A DNA stretch of 64,000 nucleotides, from NCBI GenBank assembly GCA_946902875.1, contig OX336340.1:4857739-4921738 (forward strand). Reading direction: 5' to 3'. A program made the translations under genes and the position numbers. Under the pieces are notes generated by a model. That model saw only the letters and a list, made by a program, of their open reading frames with translations. It did no database searches and had not been told where the DNA came from. Positions 29,557 to 43,219 of this stretch are shown here, one piece after another (positions within the stretch are counted from its first letter, which is position 1; the number at the start of each line of letters is the position of its first letter). This stretch comes from Nematopogon swammerdamellus (lineage: Eukaryota; Arthropoda; Insecta; Lepidoptera; Adelidae).

Positions 29557-32500
29557 ACAAGTAAAGCAAAGTAAAGAAACTGCCTACTATAATATTATAC
29601 TAATAGAATCCCGTCAGTGATGTGCAAAAGTAAAAAGTCTGCCTAATTAGCCGTATATATCACAAAACAATCCTGAAGCGTTGCTAACTTTTTCTAAAAA
29701 TAGCCGAGATGTTTTCAATGACGAAACTTTGAAGGACATATTCAATAACTTAAAGTAAGCGTTTTTTACATAATTATATTCAATCAAATTAAATCGTCAT
29801 CAAGGTCATCTATAATGCACTCCAATTATACAGATTAGTATCCAATAAGTATATTTACTATACATTTTATACTACAATTTATGCACACCCACACCTAAAT
29901 ATATGTTTAAGAAGATCGTTTGTATAATTTAATAACAATTTATAAACATTAAACACGTTAGCAGACAAACAGAAGTCCAAAGTTCAACAACACTCACCCA
30001 CCACATGACGCATCTCTGACAACGTAAACACCTTGCTACTAACCAAACAAGCAACGGTATCCTTCCTTCCTATGCGTATACGCACATACACATCATCTCA
30101 TCACACACATCACACCTCACACACAACCACATCGACAAGTCAAAGCAAAGATAAGTAACAAAAAAAAAACAAATAAGGAAGAAGTAAGGACTCATTCTTT
30201 TAATCCTTTAACGACATCTGTTAGTAGCATAAACTGTTATACTAACTAGACAAACTGTCAAGTGGGTTATCAATATCATATCATATCACTTTATCAAACA
30301 GAAGTCTCAAGAAACTGAGGAAAGGTTGAAGCTGAAAAAATATGAAATACTCTAGGAAAGAAGTAGGAAAGCTATTTACAAATATAACGAAGGTTTTTTT
30401 TGTGAGCTCGCCTTAAAAGAGTGGAACCCACGTTTGGGTACCAAAGCAATAGACGATTCAAGCTGTTTATAACAACGCAACGTACAAAATCGCCGACAAA
30501 AACAAAACTTGTAAAATGCAAAATAGATGATGCCAAAACAAAGAACCAACGCAAAGAGTAAATAAACGAACAGAAGAAAACATAAATCAAGGTGATACTG
30601 AAATAGAGGGGCGATGCAGGATGAATCTAAAAATCGGTCAAGGCTCGCAACTTCTCTGAATTTCCCGCATACTAAAACGGGAATAAAAATTCCAAAGAAG
30701 CGACCTGATACTTCAGTGTAGTGTAGGCCACTTGCTCTGACCTGGTTTCGTGCTCGTGCATCAAAGAAGTACTTTAAATTAATTTTGAAACAAAACCCCG
30801 CCCTACATAAAAAGGTATTCGGTGCGTGCTCGAGCAGTTTAGATGGCGGAAACACTTCGTCACGCACGAACTTTGACAAAGGACTTAACACCCCCTATAA
30901 TTTCGTCGATCGGGGCGATATCGAAAATTATTATTTAATAATCGATCAATGACCTGAATCGTTTGATGTCTTGGATACATTTTAAGACTTATTTGTTGCT
31001 GATGGAGAATAAATTGTAAAGATTATCACGAATATCACATCTATTCCTCTTGCTCGTGGCGTCTGCAATATCTTTGCCAAGTTGAACAAAGCAACGGACG
31101 TCATAACTTTTTCGAGCTAATAATCCGGTACATCCGGCGAAGGGAACTTGTTCTTATCCCAGTACGAGAGGGAAGCATTAATGAACCAACTCCGATGAAC
31201 AGATGAGAAGACTCCGGTACCGACACGAACCCGCACTTCAGAGGGGACGAAAGTGGCGGCGAAAACCCTCTTGATATTTAGTTGCCTTCACCTAATTAAG
31301 GAATCGCGTGTTGCTACATTAAACATTGCAAAATTGTATACAGGAGGTGGAGTATTCCGGGATATTTTTTGTCCCGAGTGAGCAAGCAAAGATATGATAA
31401 CGATGATAGGATGTGGTAGATGAACTAGCCAAACAAGACGAACGCGAACAATCATTAGATAGAAGGATTTTGCGAGCCAGTGGCATAACAAAGATGAACA
31501 TGAAAAGTTCGATTGCGAACAGCACAAAGGCATTAATTAAACAGTACATTACAAACTTCAACCGACCAAGTAATGATACCTCAAAGCTGCTGAATGCGAA
31601 AATGCACTATAATAAAAGGCTAAAACAGCGCACGAACAATCGGCCCATTATTCTCGTGAAACGCTTCAATGCTAGTATATACTCGTGCTCTTTGTAGCGG
31701 GTCTAATTCTGCTGCTACCGCTGCTGACTGGTCACTTTCGTTTTCGCCTTCTTGCACGTAATACATTGCCGGACGGGCGTACTTGTACGATAATGTCACG
31801 ATGACTTAACACCGGTCATGGAAACCGGTCCGAAGCGAGCGCTCTGTGTGTTTACACTTGTTGCATATCAAGCGCAAAATTGGGTTGCCTTTTAACGACC
31901 TTCAATTGGTGCTGTAAAAGAAAAAAACAAACAAAGGCCGCATGAAAGACGCAAAAGACATGATTCGTGCAGAGTTGGTCGATTGCCATATACACATATT
32001 AATAATATTTATTTTTTTATGGAAAGTGTTTTTATGTGGCGCCTAGCCACCCATAAGGTGTTAAATGATTAGGAAGTCGTTTAGGCATTAACCTAGTAAA
32101 AATTGTGGGAGCAGTGACGACAGGACTATTTGAAGATGAAATAAACACGATAATGAGCATTCTGAAAATTATAGGAAATAATTGTGAAATCTCATAAGTT
32201 TCACGCCGTTACGATGGAGACCATTACATTAAGTAGCCACATCCGCTTACAAACGTTTAAAGCAGTGCCTCTGCAAAAACGCTAAATGGATTCACTTAGG
32301 TAATTCGATTATCGCCACTCATCATCATCAATCTCTTCAGTGGCGGCTCGGTGAGAAAATTTTCTTTCATTTTAGCGCTATTCTTTAAATGTTTCCGCTT
32401 TTCTCAAAGTTGAAGACACGGCAGGTTCACTGGAATTTTTGTTCATAAAATTGTATTCATCGTTGGACCCGCTCAGGATGGAACTGTCGTTAATTCATTC

Positions 32501-32650
32501 AACCTTGAACTTGATCAACCGTCTATTAATACACCAGACAAACAGCCGATGAAAGTGCGTCATTCGGAAGCATCTGGCCTGAGCATTCCGGGGGAATCTC
32601 AATTAGTAGGCAGGCATACACTAAAATATTAAATCGTTCAGTTGTTTAAC
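29557..32650. other. Largely unannotated, AT-rich
   Basis: CA-rich low complexity at 30070-30130. The longest open frame of the window (171 codons, minus strand, 30376-30891) lies here but shows no domain and is cysteine/phenylalanine-rich in its second half; I do not call it a gene. No repeat partners found. Confidence 0.45.
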
Positions 32651-32654
32651 ATTT

Positions 32655-32870
32655 TAGGTTTGTCCTTTTTTAGGGTTCCGTACTAAAATGGCACTTCGGC
32701 AAATAGGGATAAATAAAAACTGGCCAGGTGAGAGTCGGACTTTTAACACATATTCTGTGAACATTTTAACAAGCTAGCTATTACAGTTCCAAAGATACAG
32801 CAATAGGACAAACAGACAGACCGACAGAAGGCGTAGCTTAGTAATACGCTACGTACTACAAAAACAATAA
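32655..32870 (+). repeat. Repeat N, copy 2
   Basis: 'tagggttccgtactaaaatg', 'tggccaggtgagagtcggac' and 'gacaaacagacagaccgaca' are hallmarks of family N. Confidence 0.6.
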
Positions 32871-32984
32871 AAAACAAATTGTACCCATTGTTTTGGAGTG
32901 TTTTTTTTTTGTTTGGCATGAGACATATCGCTGAAAAGGGCTCACTTTATTTCGCACTAATATTTGTTCTAAGAGAATTTCACG

Positions 32985-33060
32985 CGAGAAATTACGCCTC
33001 ACGGATGGATCGATTTGGATGAGGTTTTTTTTAAAAAAGCTGGAAATAAAAAACCCGACC
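32985..33060 (+). repeat. Repeat L fragment
   Basis: 'gaatttcacgcgagaaatta' and 'cggatggatcgatttggatg' resemble the repeat-L family. Confidence 0.45.
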
Positions 33061-33326
33061 GTTAAAAGTCAAAATAATTTCCGTTTACTTACTTAAAGGA
33101 GTCGGGGGACCGCTAATTAAATAAAATATAAAACTTAGAGTTGCACGGTTATTTACCTAGCGGTACGTCAACGGTTGTATCAGTCAGTCGACTGTCAATA
33201 AAAACAAATTTGATAATAAAACGTCAATATTTGTTTTATGATATGAGTTTATTTATCAATAGCACGATGATCAATAGTGTCATTCATGCCTACAAAGTAT
33301 TGTAATTAGACATTTCATTTGTTTTT

Positions 33327-33430
33327 ATTTTTTTTATGGAAACTGACACGGTTGGCTACATCAGCTACAACATCAGTGATGTCAGGCCATAACACCGGGT
33401 GAAGTAGTTGCAGTGCTTCCCTTAATTTCA
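33327..33430 (-). mobile_element. SINE A, 3' fragment
   Basis: 'ttatggaaactgacacggtt' to 'cataacaccgggtgaagtag' is the complement of the SINE A 3' end; it stops after about 100 bp. Confidence 0.8.
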
Positions 33431-33544
33431 ACAACCTTCGAAAACAACTTCATAGAGCATTTTTATTATCTTTGCTTGCTTTTCTGCTCGGTGGGATGAT
33501 GGATGAAGAATAACCAACCCTTACCTTTTATTTTGTATTTTATT

Positions 33545-33965
33545 TTTTTATGGGAAGCACGACAAATGGCGCGCGCAAGACTAACGCAGAGGTGTAGTCC
33601 GACGGCGCCCACGGGCATTCGGATATTTACGGGGGCTACGAATACCATGTCGGCCGGCTAGGTGCACCTTCACATTATGTTTGAAAGACCCAGACTTTAC
33701 ATTAGAGGAAAGGATGCAGGTGGGAGTGAATTCCACATGTTGGCAACCCTGTAAATAAAGGATTTACAGGATCGATTTGTCCTAAGTGGGGGATATCGAC
33801 AGTGTATGGATGCATTCCCAACCTGTTGCGTGTGGAACGATGGTAGAATGGGGAAGGAGGGATCGCATCGTGCAGCTCCTTGGAACACTCTCCGTGGTAC
33901 AGGCGATAGAACACACACAAAGATCTCCAACGTCCCTGCGGAGTTGTAAGGTCTCTAAGTTCTAC
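33545..33965 (-). pseudogene. LINE family D 3' end
   Basis: On the minus strand 'VANMWNSLPPASFPLM' is followed in another frame by 'SLARAICRASHKK'. The best D copy for the upstream part: 'cggagagtgttccaaggag' and 'gtgtgttctatcgcctgta' in the complement. 5'-truncated, frameshifted. Confidence 0.75.
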
Positions 33966-34325
33966 CTAAAAATATATATTTTTATGACGAAAAAACTTTG
34001 AAGTGGTATTTAAATGTTCACTTAGCATTTTTTTGTATTGTCTAACAAATGTATCAGAACGATTAAAAGCTATTTAGAAATAGCTGAACTAGAAGAAGCT
34101 AATAAACTTTTATTAAATTGTTGTCGATTTGACTTGATATATTTAAGTATCAAAATCATTGACTTATATATTATCAAAATTGACAATGGCACTATTCACC
34201 AGATATAGATAATGTAAATAGGCAGAGTCGTCAGATTCCTCAGTATTAATGTTTATGCTGTAAATATTCATGTTCTTATGAACGGTAGTATGGGTTAATT
34301 ATTTGTAAGTTACTATAATAAATAA

Positions 34326-34450
34326 TCCTTATAAGGTACTAACAAAACATTGTGACTTGCGAAGTTTTTTGTTCAGTTCTTCTTTTAGAACTGGCGAAAT
34401 TTTTGACATGTCCAAGCACCTACCTATGGACGAAATTATACAATAAACAA
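34326..34450 (+). repeat. Dispersed repeat J, copy 3
   Basis: 'ataaggtactaacaaaacat' through 'agaactggcgaaatttttga' and 'atacaataaacaataa' match 1038-1245 without the micro-hairpin. Confidence 0.75.
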
Positions 34451-34466
34451 TAAATAGTTTTTTGAG

Positions 34467-34634
34467 TTCAACATCATGTCACTTCCAAGTTAGACCGAAA
34501 GAGATATTCATCTTTTAGTTCTGATAGGGGTAAACGATAGAATATGTTCATTCAACATCATGTCACTTCCAAGTTAGACCGAAAGAGATATTCATCTTTT
34601 AGTTCTGATAGGGGTAAACGATAGAATATGTTCA
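34467..34634 (+). repeat. Exact 84-bp tandem duplication
   Basis: Two units (34467-34550 and 34551-34634) starting 'ttcaacatcatgtcacttcc' appear identical base for base. Either very recent or an assembly artefact. No known element involved. Confidence 0.9.
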
Positions 34635-34639
34635 TTTTG

Positions 34640-37600
34640 TTCATCATGTTGGCTTTTAAATGTCAAAAATTCAAAATTTTGCACTGAATACATGTGTTAT
34701 AGACCATCGATGTTCGTATAAAATCTATACTATAGATAGATGAATGGGTTCGCCTCAGCTTTGGATGGATACTTGTAAATTCGCTGCGAAAAGTATTCAT
34801 AGATGGCGCTCGTAGTAGTAATACGCTGCGAAGTAACTTACGCAAACGCATTGGCATAAGCAAAGTGTTCTTTGTGGTGTATTCAAACTCAAATTTTCGT
34901 AAAATAATTTTTGTGGGTAGGGGTTGGGCAACCATCATCCCACCCAAGAAAGATATCTGATATACGTATGCCATTGCCAAGTGCCGAAGCCAGCCCAGCC
35001 AGACAAAACACAAACAATCATATAAATAAATCCAACCATTCATTTCATAATGTTATTCATTTCAGTAATTAATATGTGTGAATTTCTTTCATATCATGTA
35101 CGAACTACGAACTCGAACGAATTAATGTACTAATTTGGAAGAGGCAGCAGAAGACAGAGGTCTCATGATCACACATCATGTCATGAGTTGTGTGTGTAGT
35201 GGGTAAGGAAGGGGGAGATCCGCTGTCTCTGCCTACCCCACTGTGAAACAGGCGTGACGCTGCCACTTCCCACCCATCTAGTTCAGTTCACCAAATGACC
35301 AAGTTTGGGACTGACATCACGGTACTTACGTTACGGGCAATTCAATGTCACGCGTGGTGTAGTATGAGGTTCATCACAGAACAGCGAAATGCGGCCGTCT
35401 TCAACCATGTTGAGCTCCATAAAAAAAAAGTTTAAAACACTCGCCGCGAACACAGGAAGTCAGTCGTGTCATCGTTTGTTTATGAGAAGTATCTCGCGAA
35501 ATTACCATGAACGTAAAAGGCGTGACGTCGTCGTTGGAGGCAATGCCATTCCGCCCAGAACTGCAGTAACAATCCAGTGATGCAAAACTGCAAGAGGCGA
35601 AGCGGACTGGGAAGTGCTGCTGCTGCAGTGCATGCGAGGAGTCTAATTGCATAAATTAATACATAAATATACTAAAGAAATGATTCCACAATTTCCTGAC
35701 GTTGATTTCTGATATTACCGTTATAGCAGTAAAGAAGAAATTCATTGTCTTTCTATGACGACGACGACCAGTTACCAATGATCTCACTAAAACTTATAGG
35801 TGGATACGGTATAGATAATGAATGACGCATAAATAGATTAGCGATGAAGCCATACTAACATTTTGTATGTAAGTATTATACCCATGCAAAATTCGAGGTC
35901 TGTCATTATACCAAACACTTGGATCCGTCATCTATATGGGTATATAAACTTGCTACTAAAACTATTAGACTATTAAAACAGAATAAGACCATTGATTGAT
36001 TTTTCATTAAACAAAGAAATATATATACAAGTTGTGTTACAAGCATGGAAAGAATTGTCAATAAACTGAAATAAAATGAAGTAAACAATTTGATCATTGA
36101 TATATTTCTCAACAGAAAAAAATTTATTCGGAAAGTTAATAAGCAAACATATTTAAATTACATTGTCTTAACAACACATTGAATACGATTGCGATACGAA
36201 ACGTCGCCAAATAAACAATAATTTTTCGTAGTAGAAAATTTAAATGTTTCCTAGTCAAGCAACTAGTAAATACACATTTCTCGTTGCTATATCATACCGC
36301 GACTCCAGTTGTTAGAGAAACATGCAGAAAATTACACGCTCCCAGTCAAGTCTGCCAATAAATGAAAGCTAGGCAAGAGAAACTCTATTGGTGCAAAGCA
36401 AAACAGCCATGGTGAATAGTTGGTCCTTGTCAGTCACTCAGTTTTAACGTGCATGCGTAAGTAAATACACGTGAAGAGCTAAATGCGTGGATTTTATCAG
36501 CCCACGAGACTAATGCGTCAGCTGTCGTCGAGATCAAGTCATCAGAGAGGATTTAGAAAGCTCCAGCGCCTTCATGCAACATTGAATGCAAATTCAGGTT
36601 TTTGCAGTCACTGCCATAGGCGCAACCGATAAATAAACAAGCTCGTTAAGATTTGTTACATCAAGCAATCGGATGAAGTAAACAACACGAAAATCCAGAA
36701 CAGGTACGCAAGTTTTTATTATACTCTTGCTTTCCTTCAAACAAGTATGTCAATTCTCGAATGTTAGGAATCAATAATTATATGTAATTGTTCAAATTGC
36801 TGTTACGGCATATCGGCGCAGTTCATCCGATAAGAAGTTGGAGGAAAAGACGATAATAAGCAATAAGTAGACTATAGATTAAAATCGTTCAAAGCAAAAA
36901 GAACAGTGCTGATGAGATTGTTTTTCATTTTCTACAGCTATTGCTGTATAGCGAAAATATAACCTAGATAATAATTATTCTGCGAGGATGGAGTAGAAAG
37001 TGGTGATTCTATGCTTACTGATAATTTTCTCTGTGAACTTTAACACATGTTTTCAAATAAAATACTTTGGAACATTTAAGCCCATCAACAGACGACTTCA
37101 AAGAGCCCGCGAGACAAAAAACCCTGCAGGTAATCCCAAAAACTTGCGCCCATAAAAACTGGGACCCCTCAATTAACATACCAACATCATGGACCCTCTA
37201 TCGTAGTATACTTAAGCTACATTAACGATTCAGCCTGCGTGCGTCAGATAATGCAGTTTAAAATTTTAAATGCGCTCCCTACTGCCAGAGGCTATTTACT
37301 GGTTTTAAAGCAACATTTTACATTGTGATGATGAGGGATAAATGTAAACTTATCCCATTCAAAAATTTTACTTCTTTTTGCTTTAACTACTTACTCAAAC
37401 ATATTTGGCCATAATCCAGGAGCAGGTTTAGGTTTATTGTACATAGAAATAGCGTCCTTTTATCGTGAACGATAGATCGCGAAGACGCGCAATAAACGCG
37501 ACCATGGATGTCTGTTGGCATTTTCTCGGAATGACTGAAATAGGTCGTCCATTAACTTATTCAGCGTAATATCAGCGCACATCTCACTGTTTATAAACGT

Positions 37601-39730
37601 GTTTAGGATAATGTGGGCCACCCAGGACGTCAGTAACAATGCGGCTCCGGTTGCGAACCCTTTGTTTGGACGGATAAGTCACGCTCCTGGGACGCGGCGC
37701 TACAGTACAGCGCAGCCCGTCGTCGCCCGTGCCAAACGCGGCGAAACTGTGCCCTGCATTCCAAATGCACTGCCGCGTGGCATATTGTTAGCCATTAGCA
37801 TTTATTATGTGTTGGGGGCGACAGAAACACCACGTTATAGACGTATATTATATATTTCCAGAAGAAAATTATAAGGATATTCTTGGTATAAAAATTATGA
37901 ACATTGTTAGAAAGGAATTGTACGTTGAGTTTTCACCAGTCAATCGAAGATAAAAATATTAATTAGGTACTGCTTGATTGCACAAAGCTAGGACTGACGT
38001 GTCATGCATGCGTAAAGATGAATTCATTTCTAATAACCTTCAAGTACAGGGATAGTTCCACCAGATAGACCAATATTATAAACCATAAAATATCAGGATA
38101 CATTTGAAATACCACTACTGACGACCATGGAAACTATTCTGAACATGAATGAGCCCGGCACCTACAACAAACTGCCAGCCCTCAGAACAGAAGCGGCAGC
38201 AGCGGTAAATGGCAAACAATGGTGCAATTGACAGATGCATGTCTGGGAGATGACTTATCGCCTCCTCGAGACGGAAAATGTCGGCTCAGGTGAATTACTG
38301 ACTAGAATACACTTTGTATGTAGGTACGGGCCGGGCGAGACGATGACATCAGACAAGACCAGCTATTTCATCCTTCGACAATAGTAAAAATAAAGACAAA
38401 AACGCAAAGACCGCAATGAAACATCACATTGAATTCACTGTCCACTGATGTCGACGTTGCTAATGAACATCCAGATAATAGTACAGATAATTAAAGGTCG
38501 AGAAAGTTTTATCGGTAATTATCCTAAGAGTAATATTATGGTGAACATTAAAAATTATGATCACTTTCAAACAACACAACAATGTTGCAAATACATTTTT
38601 ACGCACAAATTTATAGGTCAGAGACTTAAAACCGTTTAGTGCTTACGGCAGCTACGATTATTACGGACATTAAAATTAACATTTACTGAACGCAGACTCC
38701 CATTTCAAAAGGTTCATGAGCGTTATATTGGACTTTATTGTTGGATGCAATAGCAATGTCTGAAATCGTGCTTGGAGGAGCTGGTTCGCAAACGTCAACT
38801 TATCGACGTGTGAGAGCATCTAATAATAGGAGTGATTGGACGTCCGCTATTAGTCCATTTTCGTCAATATTTCCGAAAGGACCGCGGTCGTTTCATTGTT
38901 TATCTTCGGTAACATGAGCGTCGAGAATCTTTGGAGCTCGGACCACAGTCGAGATCAGATAACGCGGGCATGCAGGCGGGCGTGAAAGTGTCCACAGGTA
39001 GTATTGTTTCTGGCGTCACGTCTTTGAAGCAGACACCGCAATAATGGCTGTTTGTCGAAGGTGTCAGTTAAGCGATGCCACTTGCGAAAACAATGGACGA
39101 TTCAGACTGGACGCGACACTAATGGTCGTGTCAATGTCAAGTGTGGATGGTGAACACATTATTCATCCTTTGTGTGTGTCTCACGATTTAACATTTCAGG
39201 TAGTTATCATGTGAACTAGAGTCGGGTATTTTGAAATTAGCTAATGATAGTGACTACGTTCAAGAGAAAAGCGAAGGTTTAATTGTTCGTAACGTTAACC
39301 TGGTTTCAGAAGAGGTACCTGATTGAGGTTAAAAGGGCAAAGCCACAGGTTTTGAGTACTTACTTTATAAAATTATATTTTGGTTCTATTGATTTTGATT
39401 GAGAATTAAAAGTAGTTAGATACATATACTGCTCTCTATTTTCGAATAGCAACAACAAAACAAAATACGGTAAAATAAATAGACACATAAAACATCTATT
39501 GAGTTGAGCGCACTAGCGACACGACGATTGAAACGTATAAGTTGAGGAGTATATACATATAATTTAGGCAACGCTAGCTAGGATAAACCTGCACGTTTGT
39601 GTATATTGCTTGAATATCATGTGTTCGCACAATTGAAAAGCCTTCTATTACCGTCTGCCTTATACGTCTTAATGCTTTCGTGGGTTAAACTAGCTCTAAA
39701 AATAATCTTTAGGAGTATGGAGTCGAGACG
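34640..39730. other. Five kilobases without recognised genes or repeats
   Basis: AT-rich, only short chance reading frames (up to 126 codons at 34663-35043, minus strand). This is the most repeat-poor stretch in the window and may hold intron or regulatory DNA; nothing specific is supported. Confidence 0.45.
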
Positions 39731-39732
39731 CA

Positions 39733-39990
39733 AAACATTTCGGAAAACAACTGGGTAAATTACTAATCGAGGCGTCTGGAGACAAACGTGCGGCCAGTTT
39801 CTTTAGGCAGAAAATCAGCCTAGCAGTACAGAGAGGGAATGCGGCTTCCATCATGGGGACTTTTCGAGCAGTCCCCATTTTGGAAGATTATTTCATTTTA
39901 TAGTTTTTTCTAAATTTAGTTATATGCTTGTAATTATATATTTTTAAGTACTTATTTGAATAAATAAAGATGTACAAAAAAAAAGAGATT
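39733..39990 (+). pseudogene. LINE polyprotein C-terminus with 3' UTR
   Basis: A 56-codon frame to the stop at 39901-39903 includes 'IEASGDKRAASFFRQKISLA' and 'VQRGNAASIMGT', the C-terminal pattern (GD.RA..F..Q.I....QRGNAAS..GT) that I associate with insect LINE reverse transcriptases. A 60-bp 3' UTR holds AATAAATAAAG and a poly(A) run at 39978. Intact from 39733 to the stop; the rest of the element is absent. Confidence 0.7.
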
Positions 39991-42294
39991 AGGTATCTTT
40001 AGGATACTAGCGACGACGGAATCGCGAAACTTGGCAAGTGTACCATTTTCGTAGATCGCGAGTTTCTCCTGAATGGAAGGCGCCGTTCTGCGCACGACCC
40101 TGGACTGCGCCTCGAACATGTCCGGTCTGTCGCGCTACCCGCCGTCGACTGACCGGAGATCTCGCAAGAAGCCCCGGCAATGATGTCACGGCCGTGCGTA
40201 CTACCCGCAGTGAGCTAACGAGATTAGTCTTTGCGTAACACATTGTATATGGAGCAGTTTCACAACGTGAGGATTCGCTGATATCACGAAATAACGCCCC
40301 TAATCCGTGTTACAAGATAGTGGGCTGATTTAGATTGTCAAAAAAATATGGCCACCATCACACGTTTTGAAATATCTTATTACAACGTACATGAATCCAT
40401 GGGTTTGGTGCAACAGTCTTCAATCAATTCATTAGTTTGGATGGAGGAAATAATGAAATTATAGCCAATTTCATAAAGCTCTCGCCACGCAAATTGTGCG
40501 ACCAATCTCGGTTGAGCAGTGTGCGCGAAGGTGCGTAGTGCGTACATCAAACCGTTACTATTACCTTGTCGGTAATTCCGATCTGCGAAGCGATATGATC
40601 TACGTATTTTAGATGTGATGTTTTAAAGTATTCTACGTGACGTGCCTCCACACATTTAGCCGTATTCCAAATGAATAAAATATTTTATCTTAAATTTGTT
40701 TTTGTCATTGTCAAGCACGGTGTCAACGACAGAAACGATTTATTGGTTAGAAGGTTTTTACCACGATATTTTTAAAGAGGCGAATATTAAAGATGTACCT
40801 AAAAATGAAAGTTTAGAGGAAACAAATTGGTCGGAGTTTAAAGACAACGGGGGTCTCGAATTTCAAGGCCAGGAAGTATAGAAAGGTCGATTTCCACTAA
40901 AAGTAACGTATCAGCACAGCGCGTAGGTGTGGCGACAGCGGTCAAATCTAGCTGAGGCAATGACCTCTGTGATGTCCACGAATCCAATTAGCAATCCACT
41001 CAGGCAGATTAAAACCGTGAAAAGCCGTGTCGGCCCAAACATCTATGTTTAATCGTGTAAGTGGTGTAATTGGCATTGATAGCAATAACGGTGAGCTATT
41101 TGTGAAACGTAACATTGTAGTTTGTGGAACGCGTATGGTGATTTTGGCAGAACTACGTATTTTACAACGTTCCAAATGACTTCTATAAACTGGCTTAATC
41201 CTTGACAAAGGAGAGAACTGATGGCCCTACGAATATTTGTTCATATATTTCATAATCCTATAGCAACGACTTCACGAAATATATTCAAATAATTTTAGAA
41301 GGTTGCGTACAATATGGTAATGTTGTTGTCGTTTGTTGGGGTAGCTCTAAGTCTGGAACTAGTTCCTCTTGGTAGTGGAAAATCCCTTTGATCTCCAGCT
41401 ACCCAAGTCATCTCTCCTCCATGAAGGCCACAAGGCGACTAGGGCGGCGGTTGCAGCGGAAGATGGATAACGAAGCCGCCCTTCGGTGGTTTTCAAGTAC
41501 ACTGTGCTCTAATAAAACATGCTCGGGGCGGTTTCGTCCTTAGCCAAATATCCCTACCTACACAGTGGACTATCCGTAATACCTATGGCATGTAGGTGTT
41601 TATTTAATGAAAAGTGATCGCTCAACAGACCAACGACTATTTTCAGCTTAGCTCTACTAATTAAAACTATGGTCGTATATAAAGACCCCACCAATAAACA
41701 TACAACCACCAAACTTTAGAACAGGTCGCTTCCATTCGCAGACATCCCCGTCGAATCCAATATACATACTATCCAGTAGGCAATGGAGCAATAAACACCT
41801 CAATTAGAAGAAAACGAAAACAAACGATAACCATATTTCACGGCGACAGTTTGAACGAAGCGACGCGACGTCATTACGATTTGTCCAAACTTTAATTTAA
41901 CGCCGTTTTCCGAGTGCGTGTCCGTAATATGCAAAGTGAAACCAACTGACATGATAACGGTCTGCCACAGTACGTGCTTCGCTATGAATAATTCTGCCGT
42001 GGTCATTAATGCTAGCAAATAAGCGGAAATGCATATACGCCGCGCTGGGGAATCTGGTTTAGTTGGCTGCAATGATGATGTTGAACTGACTGACATAATC
42101 TCGAAGCATTGTGCGGCTGACGAGAGATATGAAAAGATATAAGCTGATAATGCCATAGCCGCAATTGTTTGCGATGTGGGAGACATTAAAATGTACTTGA
42201 ATAAATACCTACATGAAAATAACAAGTTAAGCAACAGTTCAAAACACAGCATCCTCATCCCTCCTCCATACACGCCATACTCTCGCGGAATACC
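39991..42294. other. No recognised gene
   Basis: A GC-rich patch at 40060-40215 and an open frame of 157 codons (41800-42273, minus strand, several hydrophobic stretches) were examined. Neither carries a motif that I can name. Confidence 0.4.
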
Positions 42295-42304
42295 CCTTTT
42301 GTAG

Positions 42305-42560
42305 TCAACAGAAGAGTTCTTCGAATCGCACGATTCTCTAAATCGTTCCTATGTCACACTTCAAAGGTGTGGAATGAGCTTCCCGGGAATATATTTTCGT
42401 ATAGTCCTACAATGCACAGATCTTTAAATCGCGGGTTTCTTTTCGCAGCGACTTTAGTCCGCCTTCAAGCCGGACTGGCACGTCCTCGGGGGTGAAATTG
42501 GCAGGGTGCCTGAGACTCCCAACTCGAGCAAAGCCACCCAGTTCGGGTGCAATAAAAAAC
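42305..42560 (+). pseudogene. LINE C-terminus, family Q, copy 1
   Basis: Reads 'SFLCHTSKVWNELPGNIF' and, before the stop at 42493-42495, 'AATLVRLQAGLARPRG'. WNELP and the preceding R/H-T-.-.-WN layout are typical of the C-terminal end of CR1/L2- and jockey-type LINE polyproteins. 3' end 'cgggtgcaataaaaaa'. Matches 53933-54235. Frame is open over the last ~60 codons. Confidence 0.75.
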
Positions 42561-43210
42561 AGGCGACATTGTTAGGAATATATTAGTATCGCCATTATTC
42601 TAAAAGCCAGCCAAGATTGCCGCGACGCACTATGGTTTATGGGCGGAAATAATTCAAATTTACAAAATTGAATACACGATATCTGCTGTAGCATTTTCAT
42701 ATAGTCAGATAACTAGTGCTTACTGAACAGTATTAATTTTATTTTTAAACTCTTTACACATCGCAGGATAAATGCTCAAAGTTGCTCAATTTATTTGCAG
42801 CGTTATTTAAGATTTATGATCAATAAGAATTTTATTTTTTGTACATCTTATTAATTATTACACAAATACTTTTATTATTTATTATTAAGTGCCTAAGCAT
42901 TATCTTCCTTAAAATATAAAAAAAAATTGTATTCATGAATTCTCCTCTTCCAAAATAAATTTCAAATATATCCCCAAAAAATGTGAAATAAAATACAAAC
43001 TCCTAGAGCTACAAGTTTAGCTACATTTGCCTACGTGCTCGGATGCATATTAAAATATGCTCTATACCTTCGTCGATCAGATCTATAAGTTTCAGCTGCT
43101 ACTTTTTTGCACTTTGGGAGTAATCGCACTTTGAATGCACCAGGTAAGTGATTAGTGAAACTGCGCGCAATCATTAGCGCACATTAGTACCTAATTAACG
43201 TCGCTTTATG
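42561..43210. other. No recognised feature
   Basis: Only 'attagtatcgccattattct' (42583) with 'gccagccaagattgccgcga' pairs with 57800-57840, a short dispersed repeat. Confidence 0.4.
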
Positions 43211-43219
43211 AATGGATGT

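Noticed and set aside
30376..30891. 171-codon minus-strand open frame, longest in the window
   Set aside because: No recognisable domain, odd Cys/Phe-rich composition, no splice or UTR context and no homologue I can name. In 64 kb a frame of this length can arise by chance.
31150..31175. 'cagtacgagaggg' resembling the sarcin-ricin loop of large-subunit rRNA
   Set aside because: Only about 11 bases agree and the flanks do not match 28S rRNA.
40060..40215. GC-rich patch considered as a coding exon
   Set aside because: Both strands have similar-length open frames and arginine-rich translations typical of GC-rich non-coding DNA; no motif.
41800..42273. 157-codon minus-strand frame with hydrophobic stretches, considered as a chemoreceptor fragment
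   Set aside because: Lacks the conserved C-terminal receptor motifs (for example TY...QF) and no second exon is apparent. A protein search would decide.
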